From assembly GCA_001516055.1 (NCBI GenBank), contig LOEZ01000096.1, positions 1 to 64,000 on the forward strand: a stretch of DNA of 64,000 nt, written 5' to 3'. Position numbers and translations under genes: made by a program. This DNA comes from Gracilibacter sp. BRH_c7a (GTDB taxonomy: Bacteria > Bacillota > Desulfitobacteriia > Desulfitobacteriales > Syntrophobotulaceae). The notes beneath the pieces were generated by a model, which worked only from the letters and a program-made list of their open reading frames with translations, made no database searches and had not been told where the DNA came from. How positions within the stretch are numbered: position 1 is the stretch's first letter; the number at the start of each line of letters is the position of its first letter. Positions 1 through 9,532 of this stretch are shown one piece after another.

Positions 1-3000
1 ACCTATGGGCCGGAAACAGGGACCAAGACCATCCAAGGTAGTGTTATCATCAGCTCGCCGGATGTCATCCTGCGCAACACCATCATTGAAGGAGACCTGC
101 TCTTAGGCAGTAGCATCGGAGATGGAGAGGTCGAACTCAGAGATGTCACAGTACAGGGCAAGACCATAGTTAATGGTGGTGGACCAAATTCCATCATCAT
201 GTATAACTTCAATGGACAGACCGTCGTAATAGATGTACCAGACGGTGCCAATGTCAGACTGGTCGCCCAAGGCAGTACCAGTGTTGATAATGTCTCTATG
301 GAAGGGAACGGGACCTTAGACCAATCCGATGTCACAGGTACAGGATTCGTCACAGTAGAGATACCTGCCGGAGCCCAAGTCACCTTGAATGGAGACTTCA
401 ATGAAGTCAATGTTGAAGCCGCAGGGGCTAACGTAACTGTAACCAGTGGCAATATTACAACTATGAATATCTCCGATACGGCCGCTGGAGCAGGGGTAAA
501 TCTGGCGAGTGGGTCTAGTGTAGGCACACTTAATGCTAATGCAGAGTCCAACATAACGGGGCAGGGACAGATTACCACTGCCAATGTCTACACGAATGGT
601 GTAACTATAGCCCAGAAACCGACAACCACCAACGTTGCCGAAAATGTTACGACCAATGTTGATGGCGAAGAGATTGATGAATCGGATACACAACCTCCAC
701 CTCAGCAGAATCAAGGAAGCGGAAGCAGTGGGCCGAGCACAGTACATGTAAGTAGTATTAGCGTTACAGGTGAAAATGGATCATTAATAGTTGTAAAAGA
801 CGGGACATTGCAGATGAATGCAAACGTATCTCCAGGAAATGCCTCAAATAAGAATGTAACATGGAGTGTGGATGAAGGAACAGGAAATGCAACGATTGAC
901 CAAGATGGTTTACTGACAGGCACAGAAATTGGGACAGTAACTGTTAAAGCAACAGCTAAAGACGGTTCTGGAAAAGTAGGAACCAAGGAGGTAGCGATAG
1001 CCTGGGAAGTTACCGATGGAGAAGTAATTCAAGATGCTATCGATGAAGCATCAGAAAATGAAACCATCTTAGTAGGACCGGGAACCTATAAAGAAAATAT
1101 TATTTTAGATAAAGAAGGGTTAACACTTATAGCTATGGGCGATGTAACGATAGAAGACATAGATAGTCCTTCAGAATGGACCGAAAGCTGGACTGCAGAT
1201 GCTCATAAACCAGGGAGAATGCCTATTGTCTTTCTCAAAGCCGATGGCGCGAAAATCGATGGATTTAAGATTAGGGAATACCAGCCGATAAGCAACATCT
1301 CTTCCATAGTAAGAGTTGAGGGAGATAGTGTAACAGTCGAAGGATTGGATATTCTCACTATCGTGGATGCGGATGCAAAGTATGAAGAGATTGTTATAGC
1401 AAGAGGAGATAATATAGCGATAAAGGATAACACTATTATCAGAGAAACGTTACCAAATCACGGACATGCAGCGATTAAAGCCGAAAGGGAATTGAACCCT
1501 GGAAATATCGTTGGGGATGTTCTGATAGAAGGTAACGTAATCACAGGAGGCCCTATTGCAATACGATTAGGGGCAGAGGCTACGGCTACAGTCCAAAATA
1601 ACACCGTTGATAAAGTATGGCAAGAGGGTATCTGGGCATGGCCAGTTGATACTCCAGGGACAGGCAATTTATTTTTAACTAATAATACAGTCACGAACGA
1701 GAACAGAAGCGGACAAGAAGGTATCTCGCCTCTCAAAATCGTAAGCAGGCCAGCCTCGGTCAACGGCATCACCAACGATAACCTGATGGCAGGAACAGTC
1801 TTAGGGGCTAATAATAGAATCGAAGCAGTAGAGCTAAGTTGGATTAAAACTATGAATGCTGAAGAAACCCTACAAGCTGCTATTGATGCAGCTGTACCTG
1901 GTGATACAATTATGGTAGATTCAGGAACCTATGTAGAAGATGTGATAATAAGCAAAAATGCACTGACGCTTATGGGTGCTCAGGTAGGCATCGATGCACG
2001 TAATCCAAGAGGCGAAGACGAATCTGAAATCATTGGTAGTGTTACTGTCACAGATGCAGTAGGGATAGTCAAGATTGATGGGTTCACACTGACTTCCAAT
2101 TCTACTGACAGGAAGTCTTTGTTGGTAGAATCTAAAGAAGCTATTGTGAATAACAATATCATTAGTGCACAACAAACGGCTACTATCGGACAGCCAGCAA
2201 CGGTTTGGTTTAAAAATGTTGAAGCTCTTACCTTTAAGTATAATAATGTTAATCATATGGATATTGACCGTGACTCATTTGCTGTTTACGTTGGAGACAT
2301 AGCAGCTGATGGCTCTGCCACCATAGAGAATAATACGCTTATAGGTGCATTGGGGGTAGGAGTTAGTACAAACGCAGAAGCCGTTATTAGATACAATACA
2401 GTAAATGATGCGGTTACAGAGGGCATCTGGTTTTATCCGGTGGCAAATACGGCAGTATTGACCATCGAAGATAATACAGTGCTAGAGTATGACAGAGCTA
2501 ATGAAGGTGTTAAAGCCCTCAAAATAGTAAGTAAACCTTCTTCAGTCAACGGCATCACTAATGATAGTCTGATGGAAACAGCTATTGGTAGTGCTAATAC
2601 GGGCATTGACTCCGTAGAGCTGGGATGGATTAATACCGTCAGTGATGGTGAAAGTATCCAAGACGCTATCGATAGAGCATCACCAGGCGATACTATCTTA
2701 GTGAGTGAAGGAACATATGTAGACAATCTAGAAATAGGTGTAGATAACCTCACATTATTGTCTACTGTAAAACATGGTGCTGTTATCCAAACCGAAGCTG
2801 GTTTTAATGCAGGAAGCGGATATGGTGGTATAACAGTTTTAGCCGATGGTGTTACAATAGATGGCTTCACAATAGAACAAAATGTCGGCCAAGCGGTAAT
2901 ACACACACATGACTCACATGATGTGACCATTAAGAATAATAGTATCGTTAGTACGGCTGGTGCTCGTGGAATAGATGTCGGATATGCGTCTAGTGCATCG

Positions 3001-3966
3001 AATAATGTTACTGTTGAAGGTAATGACTTTGAAGATTTATATTGTGGTGTATATTTAAATCAGGGTTCTAATTTAGAAATCGAGGATAATCAATTTGACG
3101 AGATGGTTGACGGTGCTATAGTGTTTGATGGTACGTGGGGCAACACAGATAACATTGATGTCCGAGACAACGTAGCGACAGATTCAAATTACCTTCTCTA
3201 TTTCTTTGATGTTGTTGGGGCGGTAACTGCTGAGGATAACACATTAGTTGCTACTGATCTATCAAACTATGGCGTAGTAAATATGGATGAGAACGTATAC
3301 TGCGAAACCATACAATCAGCTATTGATGCTGCCGGAGAAGGTGATACTATTCTCGTTACAGATGGGACCTATGTTGAAAATATAACTATCCCTAATGCAA
3401 TGACAAATCTCACATTAGAAGGTGCGAATGCTGGAGTAGTCGCTGGTACCAATCCTGGTGAAAGAGGCGAGGAGAGTATTGTTAAGGGCACCATTTCTAT
3501 CGGAACCAGTACATTGAATTTAACAATCGATGGATTGAAGTTTGTATATGAGACTGAGGGAACAACAAAAGCAAGAGCAATTTCAATTAAAGGTGGAGAG
3601 CAAATTACCATTAAGAATAGTATGTTTACAGGTAGTCTAATGCAAGCCATAGTTGCAGATGGCAGTAATGTAACGAATACAAATATTACTATCAACCATA
3701 ATACATTTACGGATGTTGATATAGCAGTAATGCTAAATGAAGGTGCATCAGCAACTATAACAAACAATATTGTAGATGGCACTAGAAAAGGTATTAGTGT
3801 TAGTGAAGATGCTTTTACAATCCGCAGTAATGAATTAATCGACTGTATAATAGGAATAGAATGGTTTCCAGATAAACCAACACTAGTAAATGAAGATATA
3901 GAAACAGCTAATACGTTTACGAGATGTGGTACAGATATAACACCTCCCATACCTGATGATGTATAG
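1..3966 (+). CDS. Giant parallel beta-helix surface protein (5' partial)
   Basis: The frame is open from base 1, so the start lies upstream; 1321 residues are visible. The first ATG in the window (199) is not the true start, because the frame before it encodes the same repeat style (e.g. GSVIISSPDVILRNTII). Visible order: short beta-strand ladder (codons 1-220), a Gln/Pro/Ser-rich linker, one BIG2/Ig-like domain (about codons 250-335, ending in VTVKATAKDGSGKVG), then four pectate-lyase-like right-handed beta-helix blocks. Each helix block opens with a motif of the type IQDAID-A--GDTILV--GTYVENI. Two blocks end in a shared SSVNGITND-LM unit, showing internal duplication. Such folds are typical of secreted carbohydrate-binding or carbohydrate-degrading proteins; no catalytic residues can be assigned. 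CWB2 or SLH anchoring may lie in the missing N-terminus. A terminator follows at 4106-4138. Confidence 0.85.
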   Translation, partial: TYGPETGTKTIQGSVIISSPDVILRNTIIEGDLLLGSSIGDGEVELRDVTVQGKTIVNGGGPNSIIMYNFNGQTVVIDVPDGANVRLVAQGSTSVDNVSMEGNGTLDQSDVTGTGFVTVEIPAGAQVTLNGDFNEVNVEAAGANVTVTSGNITTMNISDTAAGAGVNLASGSSVGTLNANAESNITGQGQITTANVYTNGVTIAQKPTTTNVAENVTTNVDGEEIDESDTQPPPQQNQGSGSSGPSTVHVSSISVTGENGSLIVVKDGTLQMNANVSPGNASNKNVTWSVDEGTGNATIDQDGLLTGTEIGTVTVKATAKDGSGKVGTKEVAIAWEVTDGEVIQDAIDEASENETILVGPGTYKENIILDKEGLTLIAMGDVTIEDIDSPSEWTESWTADAHKPGRMPIVFLKADGAKIDGFKIREYQPISNISSIVRVEGDSVTVEGLDILTIVDADAKYEEIVIARGDNIAIKDNTIIRETLPNHGHAAIKAERELNPGNIVGDVLIEGNVITGGPIAIRLGAEATATVQNNTVDKVWQEGIWAWPVDTPGTGNLFLTNNTVTNENRSGQEGISPLKIVSRPASVNGITNDNLMAGTVLGANNRIEAVELSWIKTMNAEETLQAAIDAAVPGDTIMVDSGTYVEDVIISKNALTLMGAQVGIDARNPRGEDESEIIGSVTVTDAVGIVKIDGFTLTSNSTDRKSLLVESKEAIVNNNIISAQQTATIGQPATVWFKNVEALTFKYNNVNHMDIDRDSFAVYVGDIAADGSATIENNTLIGALGVGVSTNAEAVIRYNTVNDAVTEGIWFYPVANTAVLTIEDNTVLEYDRANEGVKALKIVSKPSSVNGITNDSLMETAIGSANTGIDSVELGWINTVSDGESIQDAIDRASPGDTILVSEGTYVDNLEIGVDNLTLLSTVKHGAVIQTEAGFNAGSGYGGITVLADGVTIDGFTIEQNVGQAVIHTHDSHDVTIKNNSIVSTAGARGIDVGYASSASNNVTVEGNDFEDLYCGVYLNQGSNLEIEDNQFDEMVDGAIVFDGTWGNTDNIDVRDNVATDSNYLLYFFDVVGAVTAEDNTLVATDLSNYGVVNMDENVYCETIQSAIDAAGEGDTILVTDGTYVENITIPNAMTNLTLEGANAGVVAGTNPGERGEESIVKGTISIGTSTLNLTIDGLKFVYETEGTTKARAISIKGGEQITIKNSMFTGSLMQAIVADGSNVTNTNITINHNTFTDVDIAVMLNEGASATITNNIVDGTRKGISVSEDAFTIRSNELIDCIIGIEWFPDKPTLVNEDIETANTFTRCGTDITPPIPDDV

Positions 3967-3984
3967 TATTAGTAGTAACACTAG

Positions 3985-4080
3985 TTACCACAATAAGGTT
4001 TTGCTAAAACCACTTGGGTGGAAATGCTTTCCCGTACTCGAGGAGAAAGTCGCCTAGCGCTTTTTACCCTCATCGTATTC
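3985..4080 (+). other. Hairpin-rich 3' noncoding stretch
   Basis: Just after the beta-helix gene there are consecutive small inverted repeats: GGTTTT/AAAACC, CCAC-TTGG-GTGG, CTTT/AAAG around a CTCGAG-like loop, and CGC-CTA-GCG followed by T5. No ORF or known RNA family is recognised. It could be 3' UTR structure or a small RNA. Low confidence. Confidence 0.25.
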
Positions 4081-4105
4081 CCTCATAATCCAACAAACCA
4101 AACTT

Positions 4106-4138
4106 AAAACCTGATCACTACACATGATCAGGTTTTTT
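4106..4138 (+). terminator. Intrinsic terminator after beta-helix gene
   Basis: CCTGATCA (4110-4117) pairs with TGATCAGG (4125-4132), flanked by AAAA and TTTTTT. It ends transcription of the beta-helix gene and could also act on the opposite strand for the minus-strand oxidoreductase gene. Confidence 0.8.
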
Positions 4139-4206
4139 ATACTTCAAAATATTCCCTAAGTACATCCTCAATGCGATTTCAGTTTAATGAATATTTGATA
4201 ACATCC

Positions 4207-5403
4207 CTACCCAAGTGACTGAACATACTCATCTATAGCATCCGCAACAATCTTGGATAGTCTTACCGCTTCCACAACTGTCTTGGCTCCTGTTACCACA
4301 TCTCCGGAGGCAAACACCCCTTCCCGAGTTGTCAGTCCTGATTCGGTAGTATTTATCAGGCCTCTTTCGTCTACATCTATCCCTTTGGTATTAGAGACAA
4401 TATAATCTCTTGGTCCCTGACTGACTGCGATGATTACTGAATCTGCCTTGAACAAACGATCAACGGATTCTATATTATCGTGATAGAGAACCCCTTCATC
4501 GACGATTTCCAAAGGTGATTTATTTAATTCAAGCTTAACTCCATCTGCTTCAGCAAGCTCCACCTCATGCTTATCGGCGCTGATTGCGTCGCGTCCCTTT
4601 CTGTACATGATCGAAACTTCCTTGACACCGTTTCTCGCAGCGGTTCGGGCAGCATCCATAGCCACGTTACCGGCCCCAATTACACAGAGCCTATCACCTA
4701 ACTGGTAAACAGACGGATTCTTCAGGTAATTAATAGCAAAATGAACATGTCCCAGACTTTCACCTTTGATTCCCAGGGCCTTCGGTCTCCAGACACCCGT
4801 GCCTACGAACACGGCCTTGTAGCCATCCCTGAAAAGATCGTCAACTGTAAGCACATGACCGATCAAGGTATTGAGTCTGATCTTTATCCCCATCTCCAGG
4901 AGTTTATCTTTTAGCTTATCCAGAAGGTCTTTGGGAAGCCGGAACTCAGGGATGCCATAGCGCAGTATCCCGCCAATCCTTTCATGGGCTTCGAATATCG
5001 TTATGTCATACCCACGGGAAGCCAGGATTACCGCTATTGTTATTCCGGCGGGTCCGGAACCAATAATAGCAACTTTTTTGTCAGGGGATTTTGTAAACTT
5101 CGGTTTCATGGTATCTAGATAATAATTGGAAATATGATGTTCGATTGAACCGAAATTGACCGGCGTCCCCTTTTTCCCTACTACACAAGAGCCTTCACAT
5201 TGCTTCTCATGAGGGCAGACCAAAGAGCAGATTACGGAAAGTGGATTATTGGCAAAAAGGAGTTCACCCGCTTCTTGGATATTACCCTTGAGAAACATGT
5301 TGATTACTTCATTGATAGGGGTATCAACAGGGCATCCACTCTGACAACGGGGCTTTTTACATTGAAGACATCTATTTGCCTCTTCAACCAAATGCTTTTG
5401 CAT
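4207..5403 (-). CDS. GltD-like FAD/Fe-S NAD(P)H oxidoreductase
   Basis: 398-aa protein of the glutamate-synthase small-subunit family (GltD, NfnB, SudA-like). The N-terminus carries Cys clusters for two [4Fe-4S] centres (CLQCKKPRCQSGCP and CSLVCPHEKQCEGSC). Then come an FAD Rossmann motif GSGPAGI, an NAD(P) motif GAGNVAMDAARTAARNG, and the C-terminal FAD motif around GVFASGDVVTGAKTVVEA. These enzymes move electrons between NAD(P)H and Fe-S partners. No gltA-type large subunit is adjacent, so the partner is unknown. The ORF extends 27 codons upstream, but ATG 5403 is preferred: it has AAAGGA upstream and MQKHLVEEANRCLQC is the usual family start. It stands alone, with a terminator-like hairpin upstream. 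Confidence 0.85.
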   Translation of the reverse strand: MQKHLVEEANRCLQCKKPRCQSGCPVDTPINEVINMFLKGNIQEAGELLFANNPLSVICSLVCPHEKQCEGSCVVGKKGTPVNFGSIEHHISNYYLDTMKPKFTKSPDKKVAIIGSGPAGITIAVILASRGYDITIFEAHERIGGILRYGIPEFRLPKDLLDKLKDKLLEMGIKIRLNTLIGHVLTVDDLFRDGYKAVFVGTGVWRPKALGIKGESLGHVHFAINYLKNPSVYQLGDRLCVIGAGNVAMDAARTAARNGVKEVSIMYRKGRDAISADKHEVELAEADGVKLELNKSPLEIVDEGVLYHDNIESVDRLFKADSVIIAVSQGPRDYIVSNTKGIDVDERGLINTTESGLTTREGVFASGDVVTGAKTVVEAVRLSKIVADAIDEYVQSLG

Positions 5404-5545
5404 GGTATAACTACATCCTTTCGCAAAGTTTAGTATAGATGACATGATTCGATTGAAAAGAATGCTATGCATTCTTATAGACATATCTTAAAGTGAGGAC
5501 AAAAAACAGTTCTACTTATATATTTACCCCTCTTCTAAATTCTTA

Positions 5546-5582
5546 ACAAAAAAACTCCTCAAGACATAATTTCTGGGGAGTT
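5546..5582. terminator. Bidirectional terminator hairpin
   Basis: AAAACTCC and GGAGTTTT arms flank an A/T-rich loop between the oxidoreductase and the small HTH gene. In minus orientation it sits directly after the HTH gene stop (5612) and probably terminates it. Confidence 0.6.
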
Positions 5583-5611
5583 TTCATTTGCGCCTTATTT
5601 CTTTCTTTAGC

Positions 5612-5800
5612 CTAATCCTTCAACACCGGAACTAACTTAGACTGCAGCGGATCAGGTACATGTTTCAGCTTGCGGTCATCTACTCGAAGAATCAGACTCT
5701 CGCTTACGTTGATCTGAAGAGCAAGCTCCTTGGCCGTAAATCCTTTATTCTTACGCAATTCTTTGACAGTCTTATTCTTAAACCCAAAACTCGAAAACAT
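5612..5800 (-). CDS. Small HTH (XRE-like) protein
   Basis: 62-aa protein. Residues about 12-40 (VKELRKNKGFTAKELALQIN followed by VSESLILRVDD) read as an XRE/lambda-repressor helix-turn-helix. The C-terminus (LKHVPDPLQSKLVPVL) resembles the tail of small clostridial Cro-like proteins. A purine-rich GAAGTGATT lies upstream of ATG 5800. It is probably a DNA-binding regulator. Target unknown; no toxin or phage partner is adjacent. Confidence 0.65.
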   Translation of the reverse strand: MFSSFGFKNKTVKELRKNKGFTAKELALQINVSESLILRVDDRKLKHVPDPLQSKLVPVLKD

Positions 5801-5890
5801 AATTAATCACTTCTTAATTTTATTGGAAATAGGTTCCTCGTAATAATTATAAACTATCTTTTTTTCTCTGGAAAGATAATTATTCGCGAA

Positions 5891-5920
5891 AAGACAGATA
5901 GAAGAACCGTCCCCTTGTCT
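5891..5920. repeat. GTCCCC-type dispersed inverted repeat, copy 1
   Basis: AGACA-GA at the left and TTGTCT at the right flank GAAGAACCGTCCCC. The right arm touches the stop codon of the HD-GYP gene (5919). It shares the GTCCCC core with elements at 11643, 17912 and 26049. Confidence 0.5.
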
Positions 5921-6983
5921 AGAAAACAAAATTTGTTTTGGCGAAATCACCACTAATCACAAAATCAACTTCAGAGCGTTCGAATAGGCGTAAACAAGCT
6001 TCGGCCACATCTGAATCATAGAGAATACCTGAATTCTCTCTTATCTCTTTAAGTGTTGCTTCTATCCCGAGACTTGAACGGTAAGGACGATGAGATGACA
6101 TAGCTTCTACCACATCTGCCACAATCAGGACACGAGCCTCCATCATGATCTCCTGATTTTTTAAGCCATCAGGATAACCACTGCCATCTTTTCTCTCGTG
6201 GTGCTGATAGATCACCTCAGCCACTGACCATGGAAGTCGTAGATCCTTTAGAATCTCATACCCTTGAGCAGCATGGGTCTTAATAATTTCAAACTCTAGC
6301 TTGGTTATTTTGCCGGGCTTGGCTAAGATCTCCGCAGGTAATGTCACCTTCCCTATATCATGAAGATAGCCGGTAACTCGAAGTCCTTCAACCATACTGG
6401 GAGCCAAATCCATTTCTTCGCCGATCGCAGCAGCTAGATTTCCTACTCTCATTTGATGACCCGCAGTGTAAGCATCCCGTAGACTTACCATAGAAGCCAA
6501 GACCATGATAGTACTCTGCATAGAGTTATGAAGAGCCTTAGTCCGCTCTTCGACAAGCTGTTCCAGATTCTTCTGATATTGATGGTTTTTGTATTCAAGC
6601 AGCTTCTTTTTGTCTGTGACACCTTTCAGGTGGATAGCTTGTTTTACCACTTTAATCAGCATACTTTTTACGATAGGCTTACTGATGTAATCATAGGCTC
6701 CGACCTGGACTGCTTTGACCGCAGTATCAACCGTCGGTTCACCAGTCATAATTATCACCTGTATATCAGGATTGCTTTGGCGAATCTGCTGAAGGAGTTC
6801 GATTCCTGAGATACGTGGCATTACGATATCGGTAATCACCAGATCGAATTCAGTAACTCGCAATAGTGCTAAGGCTTGATTTACTTCTTCCGCAGTTTCT
6901 ACCTCATATCCTTCTTTACGCAGAAATTCTGCAAGAGTATTTCGGATGCTTTTTTCGTCATCAACAATCAAAACTTTAGCCAT
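5919..6983 (-). CDS. Response regulator with HD-GYP c-di-GMP phosphodiesterase domain
   Basis: 354 aa. Residues 1-120 form a CheY-like receiver (acidic pair DDEKS, phospho-acceptor Asp in LVITDIVMP, conserved Lys in YISKP). A short coiled linker (about 125-160) leads to an HD-GYP domain (about 165-345) with HD in GYLHDIGKV, the HHE motif in YQHHERKDGSGYPDGL, and the GYP signature. HD-GYP proteins hydrolyse cyclic di-GMP when phosphorylated. It lies 33 bp downstream of the frameshifted sensor kinase gene, its likely partner. Start ATG 6983 has GAAAGGATT upstream. The last residues overlap repeat copy 1. Confidence 0.9.
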   Translation of the reverse strand: MAKVLIVDDEKSIRNTLAEFLRKEGYEVETAEEVNQALALLRVTEFDLVITDIVMPRISGIELLQQIRQSNPDIQVIIMTGEPTVDTAVKAVQVGAYDYISKPIVKSMLIKVVKQAIHLKGVTDKKKLLEYKNHQYQKNLEQLVEERTKALHNSMQSTIMVLASMVSLRDAYTAGHQMRVGNLAAAIGEEMDLAPSMVEGLRVTGYLHDIGKVTLPAEILAKPGKITKLEFEIIKTHAAQGYEILKDLRLPWSVAEVIYQHHERKDGSGYPDGLKNQEIMMEARVLIVADVVEAMSSHRPYRSSLGIEATLKEIRENSGILYDSDVAEACLRLFERSEVDFVISGDFAKTNFVF

Positions 6984-7016
6984 AATACAATCCTTTCAGT
7001 ATCTCACTGGAGGTGA

Positions 7017-9457
7017 TTATTCTTTTTCCTTAGAATCTTCGATGTTCCAGCCGTTATCCACTGGCAAATCAAGATGGAAATGGGTATATTCTCCCAGCTT
7101 GGTGTCAAAGGTGATTTCCCCATGGTGATCTTTTACAATTCCGTAGCTGATGGAGAGACCTAACCCCGTACCTTGATCCCGTGATTTCGTCGTAAAGAAT
7201 GGTTCGAAAATCTTCTCGTAATTATTGTTATCAATACCAGACCCATTATCTTCGATTGTAATCCTTATCCACCGCCTGCCATCTCGATGGAATAATGAAC
7301 AGGCGATACTGATTATCTTATTTTCATGGTAACTTGGATATTTATTATTCAAAGCATCCCGGGCATTGGTCAAAAGATTCATTAATACCTGTTCTATCTG
7401 CTGACTGCGGCATTTATATTAGGTAGATTTAAGGGTATATCCAACTCCAGTATAATCTGATCCCGTCGAAAAAGAGTTCTTATTAGCGAAAGGGTACGCT
7501 GAATTATATCTTCTATTCGAGCAGGGCTGTGAGACTGTTTCTCCTGACGGGAGAAATGCAGGAGATTACTAACAATGGTCGATACGCGCTCCGTCTCGTT
7601 GATTATCTCACTTGCGTATTGTGCACTATAGCCATTCGTCTCAGTATCTAGAATCAATTGAGCATAGTTCATTATGCCATTAATAGGGTTATTAATTTCA
7701 TGAGCTACTCCACTGGCCAAGACTCCAATAGCCTCCAGTTTCTGTTGTTGCCGGAGGCGAGCCTGCTCCTTAATCTTTTGCCGCTCTGACTGCTTGCGCT
7801 CGGAGATATCACGGACATAAACTAAAGCACCGTCTTGAGTCTGATATTTAATAGGGACAGCTTCCACTTCAACATCCACCAATGTTCCATCTGATTTCAC
7901 AGATACCTGCTCAGTTCTGGGTGCAGCATGACCTTTCTCTCTTAAGTAGTCAATCCTCTCTAAAATCTCTTCATGGTATTGTGCATGGAAATGTTCCACC
8001 ACCGATGTTCCCAACAGATCTTCTTCCGATTGTACTCCGAAAAGACGCAACGCAGCTTGGTTCACATAAGCGAAGCACTTGTCTATCCGAACAAAGATAG
8101 CATCAGGAGCCATCTCCACCAGTTGTCTGAAGCGATGTTCACTTTCCAGCAAATTGGATTCCATCTGCTTACTCTCAGTAATGTCCGTTCCAACCTTAAC
8201 CAAACCTATTAATTCATTATGTTTATTTAGAGTAGGATACCCTCTTAAATACCGAATGCGGCCATAATCCGTTATGACCTCACCCTCCTCCGGCCGTTTG
8301 GTGGTCGTCACCTTAACAACAGGGCAATCTTTACAAGGTTCTTGCCGATTATTCCATAGTTGGTAACAGAACTGACCACCTATTTCTTCCAGTGGCTTCA
8401 TAAGTGAGTTAGCTGTTATTTGATTAGTCCAGATTACACGTAATTCGGGGTCTAGATAGACTACACTCTCGGAAATCGTATCAAGAATCAGATGTTTCTC
8501 GCTCTCCGATTTTTGTTTTGCTAAGGTATTAGCGATAATCTCACTAATCAATTTTAAAAGGGATACCTGTTCCCCGGTCCATGATTTCTTCTCCTTCACG
8601 AAGTCGACACCGAAAAAGCCAAAGAGTTTATCATCACTGACCATGGGGATAGAAATAAGGGAGCGAATACCCTGCAGTTGAAATTCCTCTTTTTCCGCTG
8701 TTCCTTCTGGAGGAATGTCTTCCACATCGAAGATTTCGATTTGTTCTTTATTGCGTATCTGTTCCGTCCACCAAGGAATATTGTCCATAGGGAAATCTTG
8801 CATTCGCTCTATCTGGGGTTCGATACACGGAGCACACCATTCGTGGGTATTATCCATGGTAGTGCCGTTAGCAGAAAAAATAAAAATATAACTTCGGTCT
8901 GCATCAAAGAATTCTCCGATTTTATGTAAGGCGGTATTTAGAGAAGAATCCATTCCAGGAGCTGGTGTGTTAACAAAGCTGGCAGAAATATCCGATATCA
9001 GCTCCTCAAAGGCAAGCTGATATTCCAGACCTTGCTGGATAGATTTACGTTCTGTGATATCCTGTACAATCGTCACAAAGAAGCCGTATTCATCGCTATA
9101 GGCCTTAACCCCATACCAGCGCCTCAAGGGTTCTGAATACTCTTCGAAATCAAGCACTTCTTCTCTGGCGGCTACCTTTCCGTAAGCTTCAATCCAATCA
9201 AATCCGGAGTCTCGAATATCCGGCAAAACCTGTGTCACCCTTCGGCCGACAATCTCTTCCTTTATAAGCCCAGTCATCTCCTCGAAAGCAGGATTGACAT
9301 CCACAAAAATATAATCTATCGGCCTGCCTTCATCGTCCAGAACTATTTTGTGATAGGCGAAGCCATAGGGAAGTTGTTCAATTAACAAACGATATTTGTC
9401 TATCTCAGTAATTATAAGAAGCACCTCCTGAAATGGTATTGGCATTGGTAAATGCAC
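7017..9457 (-). CDS. PAS/GAF sensor histidine kinase interrupted by a frameshift
   Basis: Two adjoining frames together encode one kinase of about 810 aa. The first part (7394-9457) has PAS, GAF, PAS and PAS domains, then HisKA with the phospho-His in GVAHEINNPINGIMNYAQL. It stops at 7394 just before the ATPase domain. The second part (7017-7382) supplies that domain: N-box MNLLTNARDALN, G1 DNGSGID, F-box and GTGLGLSISYG. At about 7410-7413 one extra base would restore ...NIN-CRSQQIEQVLMNLL..., so a single nucleotide appears missing; it could be a real mutation or a sequencing error. The start is uncertain: the best ribosome site (AGGAGG) lies inside the annotated N-terminus and is followed only by ATA/ATT codons. 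It precedes the HD-GYP regulator and probably phosphorylates it. Confidence 0.8.
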
Positions 9458-9464
9458 AAACAGA

Positions 9465-9497
9465 AAGACACTATTCCATAATCATGAATAGTGTCTT
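9465..9497 (-). terminator. Terminator of the CWB2-GH18 gene
   Basis: Perfect 12-bp arms, AAGACACTATTC (9465-9476) and GAATAGTGTCTT (9486-9497). They lie between the stop of the CWB2-GH18 gene and the histidine kinase gene, separating the two units. Confidence 0.7.
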
Positions 9498-9532
9498 ATT
9501 CGACAAGGAAACAATTTTTTCCTCTATTTTCC

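Noticed and set aside
1-3966. Long antisense ORFs across the beta-helix gene
   Set aside because: They are mirror frames of Val/Thr/Asn-rich repeats; no ribosome sites and the plus strand is plainly the coding one.
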